DNA of 64,000 bases from Mauremys mutica (Eukaryota; Chordata; Testudines; Geoemydidae): contig NC_059075.1 of NCBI RefSeq assembly GCF_020497125.1, positions 41,328,003 through 41,392,002 of the forward strand, in the 5' to 3' direction. The position numbers and the translations under genes are program-made. Position 1 is the stretch's first letter. Every line of letters begins with the position of its first letter. The notes beneath the pieces were generated by a model. The model did not search any database. It was not told the DNA's origin and was given only the letters and a program-made list of their open reading frames with translations. Shown in pieces: positions 10,901-22,882 of the stretch.

Positions 10901-13364
10901 TTCTTTTTGCTGGTATGCAGCCATTCTCCATTCATAGTAGGCTGGTTTATGTTGTGCCTTAGCAGCCTCTCTCTGTGCCAAAGTGACACATCCTGTAAAT
11001 TTTCAGTAGACTATTGAACTGTCAATGTAATGCTGACTCTTATAAGGCTATTCTTGAAGTAGAACAGCTTCCCCCTTGGCTTTCAGCCATCAGAATCCAT
11101 TACAGCATGCATCTTCTACCAAAAAAACACTGCATATATTCCCTAATATTCATTCCTTGGAGGAGGAGCGGATGTGACTATACCCGCCAAAATAAAAGGA
11201 AAAATACATACTTTAAAATATTATCAGTGTTGGTATAAATTGCATAAGGCTATTGGGATTGTTTTCAAGGTCTTTGGACGTTTTATAATGAGATTTCATT
11301 CTATAATTCAACCTTTGCATTTGGAATTGCTAATAAAAACATTTGAAGGGAATGGATCTGTCTGCATTGTAATATGAAAACAATTGCAGACATGATTTTT
11401 TCTCTGTTTATCTTTAAAATTAAAAATGCATGTCTGTAGTCAGGCTGTTTCACAGCTATTCTTTTCAGAGGAAAGTGTCTTTCTCTACATGTGTTTGACA
11501 TGAGAATGTTACAGTACAGCCTAAACCCACATTCCTTACCCTCCAAGAAGGGTTTTGCAGGAATCAAACTCTCTCTTGGTGAACATTGGTTTTTTCCCCA
11601 TTAAGCGAATAATGAGAGATTATATGTTATTTTAAATTTCTGATAGCAAACCCACCACGCCCTGTCAGCCATCCACGGAATTAAAAACAACAACAACCTG
11701 TCCACAGAGAGAGAAAAGCAAAGGGGATCAGTTAGATAAGTGGAGGAGGTGGTGTAGAGGGGGACACTTGCTACAAGCCTGTCCAAGATGATTTTCAGAC
11801 AGGTTGAATGGGTTAAATTACATGGGGGCAGCTAGTTTAAAGTTAAGTATATTGTACAGTCCAGCTAGCATCCTGCCTTTTTGAAATGGAGCTTGTTTGA
11901 TTTCTTTCTTTTGCTGATGGTGGCTGCAGCAGCCAAAGAAATGTGAGTGTCTCATACACACACAAGCCTGCTGACTGGGTGATACTGCATTCCTCCTGCT
12001 GCTGTGTGGATTGCCTTCCCATTGCGCCCTTCTAAGGTTATTTGAAGGAGGTGGGGGTGGGGGTAAGGGTGAGGAGGGTCAGGCTTCTTACATTTCAGCT
12101 GAGTTGGCATCAGATCAGAACCCTTCCCCCTTCCCCTTCAAGCCAAACATAGCTAAAACACATTCTCTGTTGGTTTTATGCCCCTTCACCAAGAAAGCTC
12201 AAAAAGTTTGCTGCTACTCTCCATGTTAGGTGAAGAATGGTTTCTTGGAAGGAAAAAAACAATTCCTTCCCTATTCTGATCTGTTTTTTCCCATTGTTTC
12301 CCTCACTTAAAGAGAGCTAGAGCAAAAGCTGTGTTTTCTCCCCAGCTATGAACATTCTGTGAGTAAATACCTAGAGCTGTTAGGGGGATTGGCTAACTCA
12401 AAGGCTGGTTTATTTTCTTGCTAAAGAGAAAGGAACTTTGCTTTGTTTAGCTCCGCTGTGAATAAAGGTTCAGGCTGGAAACCCCACCCCAGTTTCTTGC
12501 TGCAGCAGCAGCTCTGTTCTTGGCTGCTTTGCAGAGGCAAAACCCTGGGAGAGGCGGCACTGGAATGCCATGGCATGTGAACACAGATGGAATTAACTCC
12601 AGTTGACTGGGCCCCGGACTAGACAGTCATGTGACACTCTCCCCCCTCCCTCTGCAGAAAGGATTGGAATGGGGGATGTGAAACATGTCTGTGCAGCTTC
12701 AAGGAGCAGAGCAGAATTCCCCACTGTCATCATCCTCCTCTCCTCCCTTCCTGCAAGCTGCCAGAGGGGAGGGCTAATTACAGTTTTGCTATTGTTCAAG
12801 TAACCTACAAGTGGATTTGCATGGAAGCAGATTGGTAGGGGATGGGGATGGGATTTATTAGTAGAGGCTAAACTCCTCAGGATTACTGTTAGGTTGAGAG
12901 ATTCTCAATGGGACTGATCCCTGTGTGTGCTCTCGGGAGTAAAGGAGTTTACATCTCCTTTTCTGCAAGTAGGTGAAGGGGTGGCTATATGAAGCAGAGG
13001 AAGGCAGGGTACAGCTGGCTGGAGGGAAGGCGCTTCACCTTGGCTTAAACTGTAACTCACCACTCAGAGCATGCAGCTCCTGGCAGCTACACTCATTCCA
13101 AAGCCTTGACTCAGGGTTATCTGCACGCTGGGTAATAATCAGAATCGCAGGAGGAATGTGCAGAGAAAGCAGCCATGGTGGAAGCTTAGGGTAGTATTTC
13201 CTCAGTCTTTTAGGGCAAACAACCACTTAAGCAGCCTGACTTTGACTGTGCCAGCTGCCTTCTAGTTTAGTGTGGTCTTAGAGTACTGAAGCCCAAATCC
13301 CATGAGGAGGGTGACCCCAGTGGGGTTTAGGGGCCAGCATAGAGGCTTCTCACTGAGGTAATAC
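7961..13364. other. Non-coding, repeat-poor DNA downstream of IRF2BPL
   Basis: No gene was recognised; open frames are below 90 codons. Mobile-element sequence is almost absent, though the next 50 kb is saturated with it. A (TA)n(TG)n microsatellite lies at about 10,146-10,172. Absence of insertions over several kb beside a developmental regulator suggests selection against disruption, such as enhancers. Function is inferred only. Confidence 0.4.
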
Positions 13365-13530
13365 TAATATTTTGCCCTGCTATAAGCAAGGCCTTTTCAT
13401 GCACAGTTCTCAATGCTTTACTAATATTAATTAAGGATCGCAACACCAAGGAAGCAAGGGTATACACACTCTGTGTTAGTTTACCCATTTTCCACAGGGG
13501 TAATCTAAGTGATTTAGCCAAGGTCAGGTA
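13365..13530 (-). repeat. MIR-like ancient SINE relic
   Basis: On the minus strand the order resembles the MIR core and 3' half: a degraded 'ACTTRGATTAC' part, then a stretch equivalent to the 'cccattttacag...gaggtaa' motif of MIR (seen on plus as TTTACCCATTTTCCACAGGG). It is strongly diverged, so the family call is tentative. Confidence 0.4.
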
Positions 13531-13552
13531 CCTTTGATTACTGCTCCAACTA

Positions 13553-13676
13553 TCAGAGGGGAGCCGTGTTAGTCTGGATCTGTAAACAGCAACAAAGAGT
13601 CCTGTGGCACCTTATAGACTAACAGATGTATCGGAGCATAAGCTTTCGTGGGTGAATACCCACTTCGTCAGACGCA
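13553..13676 (+). repeat. Short unclassified retroposon, monomer form, 11-bp TSD
   Basis: This 124-bp element is flanked by perfect direct repeats TGCTCCAACTA (13542-13552 and 13677-13687). It contains GCCGTGTTAGTCTG, TGTGGCACCTTATAGACTAA and AGCTTTCGTGGGTGAATACC, which recur in the foldback copies at 25,776 and 45,690 and partly at 57,051. TSD length suggests insertion by a LINE-type machinery. There is no obvious A/B box and no poly-A tail. I do not know the family name. Confidence 0.75.
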
Positions 13677-13975
13677 TGCTCCAACTACTGATCCCCCTCC
13701 CTCCTGGGTAGGAATAAGGAAACCTGTGTAATAACCACAAACGTCTGAAATGCTTGCACTGCTTTACAATGCCAGGCTGTTTGCTTCCTTCCAGTGTCCT
13801 TCATGCAAATGGTTTCAAGGCTAGAGCCTGCTGCAGTTCTTGCTGATGCAATACACCAAGGACTGGGGTGAAGGATAGCGTGTGTATGTGTCAGAGGAAA
13901 GGAGCTCCCCCTTTGGCTGCAGTAAGAGCTTAGTACATTCAAATCAAAGGCAGGAGGGTTGCTTTAAATTGTTAT

Positions 13976-14305
13976 GATCAAAATCTGTCTAAGGCACTCT
14001 CTTCTCAACACAATTAATGTTAACAAAGGGGGAAGGAATGCAAGCCAAAATAGGAAAAGAACAGATTCAAATATATTTGGATAAATTAGATGTATTTAAG
14101 TGGGCAGAGCCTGATCAAATTCATCCTAGCATACTAGCTGAAGCAATCTCAGAACTGTTAGCAATTATTGTTGAGAGCTCCTGGAGGACAGGTGAGGTCC
14201 CAGAAGACTAAAGAAGGGCAAATATAGTACCTATTTCTAAAAAGGGGAAGAAAAAGGACATGGGGAATTATGGACCAGTCAGCCTAACTTCGATACCTTG
14301 AAAAA
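13976..14305 (+). mobile_element. CR1 LINE fragment (start of the reverse-transcriptase region)
   Basis: The translation resembles the CR1 segment just before the RT core: a frame over 14,017-14,211 includes EPDQIHPSILAEAISELLA and ends ESSWRTGEVPED. After a stop, nucleotide similarity continues (a run equivalent to the later copy at 17,480-17,600). It breaks off near 14,300, where another CR1 piece from an earlier part of the element begins. It is 5'- and 3'-truncated and non-functional. Confidence 0.75.
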
Positions 14306-14540
14306 TGCCGAATAGGTCTGCAATGAGGAGTCCTTGATTTCAAAAGGGCAAACTTAAAAAAATTAAGGGAAGTAGACTGGACTGAAGCACTCAAGGATCT
14401 GAATGTGGAGAAGGTCTGAGATTACTTTAAATCAAAATTGCAGAACATATCTGAACTCTGTATCCCAAGCAAGGGGGAAAAATTCTTAGGCAAGGTCTGC
14501 AGACCAAACTGGATGAACAAGCATCTTAAGCAGGTTATTA

Positions 14541-14814
14541 AGGGCTTGTCTACACTTAAAATGCTACAGTGGCACAGCTGTGTCACTGTAGTACTTCAGT
14601 GTAGACAGTACCTATGCTGACATGGGATTCTCCCATTGGCACAGGTAATCCACCTCCCCGAGAGGCAGTACCTAGGTTGATGGAGATATTCTTCCATCGA
14701 CCTAGCACTGTCTACATGGGGACTTAGGTTGGCTTAACTACACCTCTCAGGGGTGTGGATTTTTCACACCCTGACCAATGTAATTAAACCGACCTAATTT
14801 CCTACTTACCAGGC
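14541..14814. mobile_element. PIF/Harbinger-type MITE inside CR1
   Basis: The left end starts AGGGCTTGTCTACACTTAAA. The insertion is flanked by TTA (14538-14540 and 14815-14817), the TWA target of PIF/Harbinger elements. The right terminus is degraded (CTTACCAGGC). The interior shares 'GACCTAGCACTGTCTACA' and 'CTCCCCGAGAGGCAGTACC'-type blocks with the copy at 55,170-55,430. CR1 sequence resumes immediately afterwards. Confidence 0.7.
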
Positions 14815-14892
14815 TTAAGAGAAAGCAGAAAGCCTGCAGGGAATGGAAGAAGGGATGGATCAGCAAGGAAAGCTACTGCTTGGCAGTAAGAA

Positions 14893-15069
14893 AGATCTGA
14901 TCTACACTAGAAAATTGGGTTGGTGTAACAATGTTGGTAAGGGGTATGAAAAATTCTTCCGTCAACCTAACTACTGCCTCTTGGGGAGGTGGATTACATG
15001 TGCCAATGGGAGAATCCCTCCTGTTTGCATAGGTATTATCTATACTGAAGTGCTACAGTATAGACAAAT
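14893..15069. mobile_element. Second degraded Harbinger-type MITE inside CR1
   Basis: Left end GATCTACACTAG and right end TATAGACAAATAAG are decayed forms of the family's GGGCTTGTCTACAC terminus. Internal blocks (CTCTTGGGGAGGTGGATTAC and CAATGGGAGAATCCCTCCTG) match the neighbouring copy at 14,541. Boundaries are approximate. Confidence 0.6.
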
Positions 15070-15682
15070 AAGAACTGCCAAAAGCCAAGCAGAGATGGAC
15101 TTTGCGAAGGAAATTCAAATCAATAGTAAAAAGTTCTTTAGCCATATAAATAAAAAGAAAATGGAAAGGAATAGAACTACTAAGCATTGAGGATGAGGTT
15201 GAGATTAAAGATAATCTAGGCATGGCCCAACACCTAAATGAATACTTTGCTTCAGTTTTTAATATGGGTAGTGAGGAGTTTAGGGATAGTGGCACGGTGG
15301 CTAATGGGAATGAAGAAATGGAAGTAGAAATTACCATATCTGAGGTGGAAGTCAAATTCAAACACCTTAAGGGGACCAAATCAAGGGACCCGGATTATCT
15401 CCATCCAGGAATATTAAAGGAACTGGCACATAAAATTGCAAGCCCACTATCAAGGATTTTTAAATTAATCCATAAATTTGGGGGTTGTAAGAAAGGAGGG
15501 AAAAAGGTAATTCAGGAAACTTCAGGCGCATTAGTTTGACCTCAATTGCACACAAGGTCTTAGAACAAATTTTGAAAATGAAAGTAGTTAAGGACATAGA
15601 GGTTAACAATAATTGGGATAAAATAAAATAAGTTTTTACAAAAGGTAGATTGCCACAGACCAACCCTAATTTATTTCTTTGA

Positions 15683-15805
15683 TAGGGTGACCAGATGTCC
15701 CGATTTTATAGGAACAGTCCCGATTTTTGGGTCTTCTTCTTATATAGGCTCCTATTACCCCCTACCCCCGTACTGATTTTTCACATTTCCTGTCTGGTCA
15801 CCCTA
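15683..15805. mobile_element. 123-bp hAT-type MITE with perfect 8-bp TSD
   Basis: Termini are TAGGGTGACCAGATGTCCCG and, on the other end, the complementary CTGGTCACCCTA. TTCTTTGA is duplicated exactly on both sides (15675-15682 and 15806-15813). The 8-bp TSD indicates the hAT superfamily. It has no coding capacity. Other copies lie at 37,663 and 49,058. It splits the CR1 RT region. Confidence 0.92.
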
Positions 15806-16265
15806 TTCTTTGAGAAGATAACAGATTTTCTAAACAAAGGAAATGCTGTAGATCTAATATACCTGGATTCCAGTAAGGCATTTGATACAGTTCCACATGG
15901 GAAATTATTTCCTAAATTGGAGAAGATAGGGATTAATTTGAGAATTGAAAAGTGGATAAAGATCTGGTTAAAGGGAAGACTACAATGGGTCATACTGACA
16001 GATGAACTATCAGACTGGAGAGAAGTTACTAGTGGAGTTCCTCAGGGAACTGTCTTAGGACCAATCTTATTTAACATTTTCATTAATGATCTCGGCACAA
16101 AAAGTGGGTGTGAGGTAATAAAATTTGCAGATGACACAAAGTTGGGAGGTATTGCCAATATGGGGGAGGACTGGAATATCATGCAAGAAGATTTGGATGA
16201 CCTTGAAACTGGAGTAATAGAAATGGGATGAAATGTAATGGTGCAAAGTGTAAGGTCATGCACTT

Positions 16266-16455
16266 AAATAGAATAGAATCTCAGGGTTGGAAGGGACCTC
16301 AGGAGATCATCTAGTCCAACCCCCTGCTCAGAACAGGACAAATCCCCAGACATTTTTTTTTTACCTCAGTTCCCTAAATGGCCCCCTCAACAATTGAACT
16401 CATAACCCTGGATTTAGCAGGCCAATGCTCAAACCACTGAGCTATCCCTCCACTT
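16266..16455 (-). repeat. tRNA-derived SINE with CR1-like tail
   Basis: On the minus strand it begins GGAGGGATAGCTCAGTGGTT (pol III A box), then has a B-box-like ATGAGTTCAATTG, a unique body, and a tail with GGGTTGGACTAGATGATCTC leading to a CR1-like 3' end (CTGAGATTCTATT). CACTTA flanks both sides approximately. This layout matches the turtle tRNA SINE whose tail lets CR1 mobilise it. It lies in reverse orientation within the CR1 copy. Confidence 0.88.
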
Positions 16456-17480
16456 AGGAAGTGACAAAAATATTTTTTGCTATAAAATGGGGTAGGGCTA
16501 TATCAGCAGGCAGCAACAGAGGAGGAGAAGGACCTGGGTGTATTGGCTGACCACAGGATGACTATGAGCCACTGATGTGATGCAGCTGTGAAAAAGGCTA
16601 ATGCAATCCTAGGATGAATCAGTCGAGGTATTTCCAGTAGAGATAGGGAAGTGTTAGTATCATTATACAGGCACTGGTGAGACCTCATCTGGAATACTAT
16701 GTGCAGTTCTAGTCTCTTATGTTTCAGAAACATGAATTCAAACTGGAACAGGTGCAGAGAAGGTGTACTAGGATGATCAGAGGAATGGAGAACCTACCTT
16801 ACAAGAGGAGAGTTAAGAAGCTTGGCTTGTTTAGCCTAACCAAAGGCTGAGAAGGAGATATGATTGCTCTCTATAAATACATCAGAGGGATAGACACCAG
16901 GGAGGGAGAGGAGTTACTTAAGTTAAGGGCCAGTGTTGACACAAGAACAAATGGATATAAACTGACCATCAACAAGTTTAGGCTTGAAATTAGACAAAGG
17001 TTTTTAACCATCAGAGGCATGAAGTTCTGGAACAGCCTTCCAAGGGGATCAGTGGGGGCAAAAAAACTAACTGGTTTCAAGGCTGAGCTTGATAAGGTGG
17101 CTTATCTGTGACTGCTAGTAGCAAATATCTCCAATGGCTAGAGATGGGGAGGGCTCTGAGTATCTACAGTGAATTCTTTCCTAGGTTTCTGGCTGATAGA
17201 TCTCGCCAACATGCTCAGATCTAATTGATGGCCATATTTGGAGTTGGGGAGGAATTTTCCCCCAGGTCAGATTGGCACAGGTCACTTGCTGGTTTGAACC
17301 ACAGTAAATGGTGGAGTTTTTGTAACTTGAAGTCTTTAAATCATGATTTGAGGACATCCGTACTTCAGCTAGAGGTCATGGGTCTAGTACAGGAGTGGGT
17401 ACTAGTTCTGTGGCTTATGATGTGCAGGAGATCAGACCAGATGATCACAGTGGTCCCTTCTGGCTTTAGAGTTCATGAGC

Positions 17481-19268
17481 AATTATCTTTGAGAACTCCT
17501 GGAGGACAGGGAAGGTCCCAGAAGACAAGAGATGGGCAAACATAGTACCTGTCTTTAAAATGGGGAAGAAAAAGGACCCCGGGAATTATAGATCAGTCAG
17601 CCTAACTCTGATACTGGAAAGATACTGGAACAAATTATTAATCCATTTGTAAGCACCTAGAAGACAATGAGATTATAAGGAATAGCCAGTATGGATTTCT
17701 CAAGAACAAGTTATGCCAAACCAACCTAATTTCCTTCTTTGACAAAGTTATTGGCCTAGTGGATGGGGGAAGCAGTAGACGTGATATATCTTGATTTTAA
17801 TAAGTTTTTTGACACAGTCCCACATGATAGTCTAATAAGCAAACTAGGAAAATGTGGTCTAGATGAAATTACTATAAGGTGGGTGGAAAACTAGTTGAAA
17901 AACTGTACTCAAGAGTAGTTATCAATGGTTCATTGTCAAACTGGGAGGATGTATCTAATGGGGTCCCACAGGGATCAGTCCTGGGTTTGGTATTATTCAA
18001 TATTTTCAATATTGATTTGGATAATGGAGGGGAGAGTATGCTTATAAAATTTGCAGATGACACCAAGCTGGTTGGGGTTACAAGCTCTTGGGAGGACAGA
18101 ATTAGAATTCAAATGACTTTAACAAATTGGAGATTTGGTGTGAAATCAACAAGATGAAATTCAATAAAGAAAAGTGCTACCTACTTGATGTAGGAAGGAA
18201 AACCCAAATGCACAACTACAAAATGGGGAATAACTGGCAAGAGAAGTTGCTGAAAAGGATTTTGGGATTATTGTGCATCACAAATTGAATATGAATCAAC
18301 AATGTAATACAACTGCAAAAAAGGCTAATATCATTCTTGGGTGTATTAATAGGAATGTTGTATGTAAGACACAGGAGGTAATTGTCCCACTCAGCACTGG
18401 TGAGGCCTCAGCTGGAGTACTGTGCCCAATTTTGGGTGCAACGCTTTAGGAATGTTGTGGACAAATTAGAGAGAGTCTAGCGGAGAGCAACAAAAATGAT
18501 AAGAGGTTTAGAAAACATGACTTAGGAAAGGTTTTTAAAAATGGGCATGTTTCGTCTTAAGAAAAGCAGACTGAGAGGGGACCTGATAACAGTCTTCATG
18601 TATGTTAAGGGCTGTTATAAAGAGGACAGTGATCAGTTGTTCTCCATGTCCACTGAAGGTAGGACAAGAAGTAATGTGGTTAATCTGCACCAAAGGAGAT
18701 TTTAGGTTAGCTCTTAGGAAAAACTTTCTAACTATATGGGTAGTCAAGCTCTGAAATAGGCTTCCAAGGAGGGACATTGTGGAATTCCCATAATTGGAGG
18801 TTTTTAAGAACAGGACAAACACCTGTCATGGATGGGCTAGGTCAGGGGTTGGCAACCGGTGGCTCGCGGCTCGCCAGGGTAAGCACCCTGGCGGGCCGGC
18901 CCGGTTTGTTTATCTGCCGCGTCGGCAAGTTCGGCCGATCGCGGCTCCCACTGGCCGTGGTTCGCGGTCCCAGGCCAATGCGAGAGGCAGGAAGCCGCGG
19001 CCAGAACATCCCTCAGCTCGCGCCGCTTCCTGCCTCCCGCATTGGCCTGGGACCGCGAACCGCGGCCAGTGGGAGCCGCGATCGGCCGAACTTGCCGACG
19101 CGGCAGATAAACAAACCGGGCCGGCCCGCCAGGGTGCTTACCCTGGCGAGCCGCGAGCCACCGGTTGCCGACCCCTGGGCTAGGTATGCCTGATTCTTCC
19201 ACAGTGCAGGGAGCTGGACTTGATGACTTCTCAATGTCTCTTCCAGCCCTACATTTCTATGATTCTAT
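17481..19268 (+). mobile_element. Second CR1 LINE, RT region to intact 3' end
   Basis: It starts at the RT N-terminal part (TCCTGGAGGACAGGGAAGGT) abutting the previous CR1. RT motifs [16 protein letters not shown] and [10 protein letters not shown] are readable (FADD at about 18,050-18,062), with frameshifts and stops elsewhere. The 3' UTR runs to the typical CR1 terminus with TATGATTCTAT near 19,258-19,268. A palindromic hAT (18,843-19,177) splits the 3' UTR. Confidence 0.88.
18843..19177. mobile_element. 335-bp palindromic hAT element, GC-rich, perfect 8-bp TSD
   Basis: It begins CAGGGGTTGGCAACCGGTGG and ends with the near-complement (CCACCGGTTGCCGACCCCTG). The arms are almost perfectly complementary over about 150-160 bp each, with a short loop near 19,000-19,020. 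GGCTAGGT is duplicated exactly at 18835-18842 and 19178-19185. The 8-bp TSD and CAGGGG terminus are hAT (Charlie-like) features. It is far more GC- and CpG-rich than the surrounding CR1. Confidence 0.93.
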
Positions 19269-20837
19269 CTTTCACTAAGCATGTTGCAGAGTGAAGGAGA
19301 AAAATCAGCCTGGATTTTTATTAAACATGTTTAGACTGGTGTACAGCTGGGGAAGGGCAGCCACTTTTTGTGGGGAAGGAAGCAGGGGCAGGAGGACTGA
19401 ATATCTGGCCTATTGTTGGAATTACAGATCTTAGAATTTATAGGCCTCTGACTGAGCTTATGTTGCTGCTGACTTTGATCTGATCAACTTGACATAGTAG
19501 GCATTGGCTCCTAGTACTGGTTCTTCCTTTTACTTTTCTGTAAAGAAAAAAATATTTAAAATAATTTTAAGGAAGGGGCAAAATCCGTGGAACTAAAACT
19601 AAGGAACAAACTTTGGCATGGGCTCCAGCCAGGGGTAAACCATATACTTTATTTTTACTGTAATGTATTACTTATTTAATGCTATTAATGTCCTTGATAC
19701 TGCACACTACGCATATAATAAATATAAATCCCTTCCCTGAAGAGCTTACAGTGTAAAGGCGAAAAAGGGCATTTAGTGCATCTATTCTATTTCACCTCCT
19801 TCCGTGAAGGATTGTTTCCTATTCTACATCAGAAAGAAGCAATGTAACTTGGTAAGTGTTGTATGTACTCTTATGCTTGAAAAAATGTCAGTTGTAGCCT
19901 GGAATCTAGTTTTTGTCCCCATCAACTTTCCCCCTGCCTACCTCCCCAATGTATAGTTGTACCCCTTGATCATTACTGTTTTGGGGGTGGAAGGGATGGA
20001 GGCAAAAGGGACACTACCAACTGTGTGATCTTCGCATGGACATTTGTCAAGCTGAGTTAAAAAGGACCAGAAGCCAAGGCAAATTGATGAATCAATTAAT
20101 TAATCTTTCCTTGAAGGGCTGTCTGGAAGTTTATGTGACAGGTAAGTATTGGGAAATGATGCAGAAATTCCCAGTCACTTGTGTATCTCTTTTAATGCAG
20201 AAATCTCTATGCTATCTGAGGAAGCAGTGCTTCTTGATAACTGAATGTGTCTAATGAAGGAGCAACTTGTGTAAGGTCTTTCCATGATTGGGTTGCAGCA
20301 TCTTTCCTGTATCTTTTTAGTTCTTATGGTTTTATTTTTATGTTAGTGAATTGCAAATATCTTACAAGTTAGGGCTTGAAACCTCCTCGTGGTAGAAGGT
20401 TCTGTCATTTGGTAGGACCCCACCCTTTTCTTCTTCCCTGGAGATCTGCAATCCTCAGCTGTGTTGGGGCATGTCTAGGGAGGCAGGTGTAAAGAATCTG
20501 GCTGGATCATAAACACACCTCACATTACCTACAACTAAATATTGTTTAAATGAATGGGGTCATTATAAGAATTCTCATGATCAAAGCAGATAACTGGGAC
20601 ATTTTGTTGGGTGCACCTTACTAAACACCATTTCCATCCACGGTCCCTGTGGGTCATAGTCTGTGTATGACATAAGTAGGTTGCCATGGAAATGCTTATG
20701 ACATCAAAGTAAGCATTGTCTTTGCTGTCCAGCTATGTAAGGCCCCAATGACAAGTGTGGATATGCAGCACCATTGTTTAAGGGACAATGTGAGATTAAA
20801 AATCATTTAAAAATCAATTCATCGCCTTTCTACTCTT
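19269..20837. other. Intergenic DNA, no gene recognised
   Basis: Short open frames only. A stretch at about 19,685-19,765 resembles the 3' portion of a common amniote interspersed repeat (GAAGAGCTTACAGTGTAAA) but is too diverged to name. Nothing else was recognised. Confidence 0.35.
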
Positions 20838-20940
20838 ACAAATAAAGCATACAGCACCTACCACAATGGAGTCCTGGCCCATGGCTAGGGCTTCTAGACA
20901 CTACGAAAATCTGAATACTCATAATTACATAATTTAAAGT
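20838..20940 (+). repeat. Diverged interspersed-repeat tail (CAATGGAGTCCTGG type)
   Basis: The sequence CAGCACCTACCACAATGGAG followed by TCCTGGCCCATGGCTAGGGC and a CTAGACACTACG end matches a repeat seen again, split by an LTR, at 34,612-34,650 and 38,242-38,280. It is an old amniote repeat by its divergence. The family is not identified. Confidence 0.45.
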
Positions 20941-21742
20941 GATTTTTTAAAATCTACTTTTTAATGTTGCTTTAATGTGTTTATTTTTTATTCGGCATTT
21001 CATTTTTGAACTGTGAGGAATTGTATTCCATTACAGTAGCCGACTGCTTGATTTGCAAGTACCTAAGGGGAGGTTTTACATACTGATATAAGTACATTCT
21101 CGTCATTGAAATTTAAAAAAAATAATGAACATTTGTATTAATATTAGATTTTTTAAATTGTTTTTATTAAAAAGAATCTTGGGTCAAAATTTTATTTTCC
21201 CTGTCCACTTTAAAAACTCACATATGCAATATTTAGCAAACAGGTAGGAAGTGTATGAAAACCAAGGAAATCATGTGTAAAATGGCAAGCAACACGTTTA
21301 GGGAGAGCAAGAATGGAATTCAGACTTTGCTACTCAAGACTTATGGAGTCACCACCCCTTCCCTGCAGCTGTGCTGCAGTCATGGGAAAAGTGGAAATAG
21401 TGCTTGATTCTTTAGTCGTTATTCATGTAAGTTGTCCCATTGAAGTCAATGGGACTTCTCACATCAGTAAAGGCTACAGGATTGTGCCCAAAGATACTGT
21501 AACCTGAAACCCATTCTCTTGATAATCCTGAGCAATATCAACAAACGACAGGCCTACTGTATGCTGCTCATTAAAAAGAGGTGAGGTGCTGCTCGTTTTT
21601 TTAGGAGCAATTTGAGGTATTCAAACAACTCATTAAATCCCTTTTGTCATTTGGCAGAGAGAGGTGTTCAGTGCTTTAGGTGTAGGCTTGAGGAAAGCTG
21701 AGGTCCTCTTGTGTTTTAGTCCTTGCTCTGAGGACTTCGCCT

Positions 21743-22066
21743 GTACATAATCAGGCAGCAGCAGAGACAAAAAAACAACAACCAAAAAACCCAAACACAG
21801 TTCAGTACTGTGTTAAATGTAAACTACTAAAAAAAAAGGGAAAGTTTAAATAAGAAGATAAGGAACTGTTTCTGTGCTTGTTTCGTTTAAATTAAGATGG
21901 TTAAAAGCATTTTTCTTCTGCATAGTAAAGTTTCAAAGCTATATTAAGTCAGTGTTGAGTTGTAAACTTTTTAAAGAACAACCATAACATTTTGTTCAGT
22001 TATGAGCATTTCAGAATTACAAACAACCTCCATTTCTGAGGTATTCGTAACTCTGAGGTTCAACTG
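21743..22066. mobile_element. Tigger-like (pogo) MITE, one end degraded
   Basis: The right end ...CGTAACTCTGAGGTTCAACTG is followed by TA (22067-22068). The interior (CAGTACTGTGTTAAATGTAA, CAAAGCTATATTAAGT, CATAACATTTTGTTCAGTTA) parallels the complete copy at 38,846-39,179. The left terminal repeat is lost or unrecognisable. Confidence 0.7.
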
Positions 22067-22068
22067 TA

Positions 22069-22877
22069 CTCACATTCTTGTTCTCCAATGCTTTCCAATC
22101 CCTTTTACCACAGCATAGGCTTATAAAGGTTACATTGATGTGCTGCTGTATTTTTTCACTTACCGTATATAAATGAAATTGATGGGTGTGAGAGGGGAGG
22201 ATTGCTGTCAGGAAAGATCAAGAAATGAAAATATAGATCTTTGGGGTCACATGTAAAGGAGATGTGGAGACCCCCGATCTGAAGCAGAGTATGAAGTGAG
22301 TATGTGTGCCATAGGCAGAGAGAAAGGAGGCTGGGAAAGAAGACAGAAATACTGTTATTGTTTTCTATCTAAGTATTTGGAAGTTGCTCATAAACTGTTA
22401 TGGGGGACACGTACATACCTAGATGGACAGATACATAGAAGTGTTTGCATGACATTAAGAATCAGTGTAGGCACTACAAACAATAAAAAGGTGCCACTGT
22501 TGGGCCTTGAGGTGAGGCATCCCTTCCAATCACACATCCAAGAATGAGGGACTACCTACAATCAGTGGTTTCTGGGACAGGGGGCAACATATAATCAGAT
22601 CAAGCATGTCACAAGATGACAGCATTTGAGTTTTGATTTTGTCAGTTATCTTGATTATTATTCTTAGCTAAAGGTGTATTAGTTGCTTCCCAAAAGACTA
22701 AGACATGGTCCCTTATTTTAAGAGCTTATAATTTAAATATTAGAGAAGACATCATGAGTGGGATGATGAACAGTAGGAAGGGGATGTGTGAGCAAAGACA
22801 AAGCTTATAGCAGTATTAATGATCGCGCTTATAGTAGGTGAATGAGTGGCAGATGAAATTAATGATAAATGCAGAGA
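22069..22877. other. Intergenic DNA, nothing recognised
   Basis: No gene or clear repeat was identified. There are short open frames below 85 codons. A segment near 22,695-22,745 (AAGAGCTTATAATTTAAAT) resembles an old repeat tail. Confidence 0.3.
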
Positions 22878-22882
22878 TATAC

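Larger units (their letters stand above)
14306..17480 (+). mobile_element. CR1 LINE, long degraded copy with four nested insertions
   Basis: Reading the interrupted pieces in order gives the endonuclease-RT linker (14,306-14,540, 14,815-14,892 and 15,070-15,220), the RT domain (15,222-16,231) and the CR1 3' region ending near 17,480 in GGTCCCTTCTGGCTTTAGAG. RT motifs are visible: SGVPQGTVLGPILFNIFIND, then [10 protein letters not shown], with the FADD codons at about 16,123-16,134. The frame is closed by stops and small indels. Two Harbinger MITEs, one hAT MITE and one tRNA-SINE interrupt it. CR1 is the dominant LINE of turtles and birds. This copy cannot move. Confidence 0.9.
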
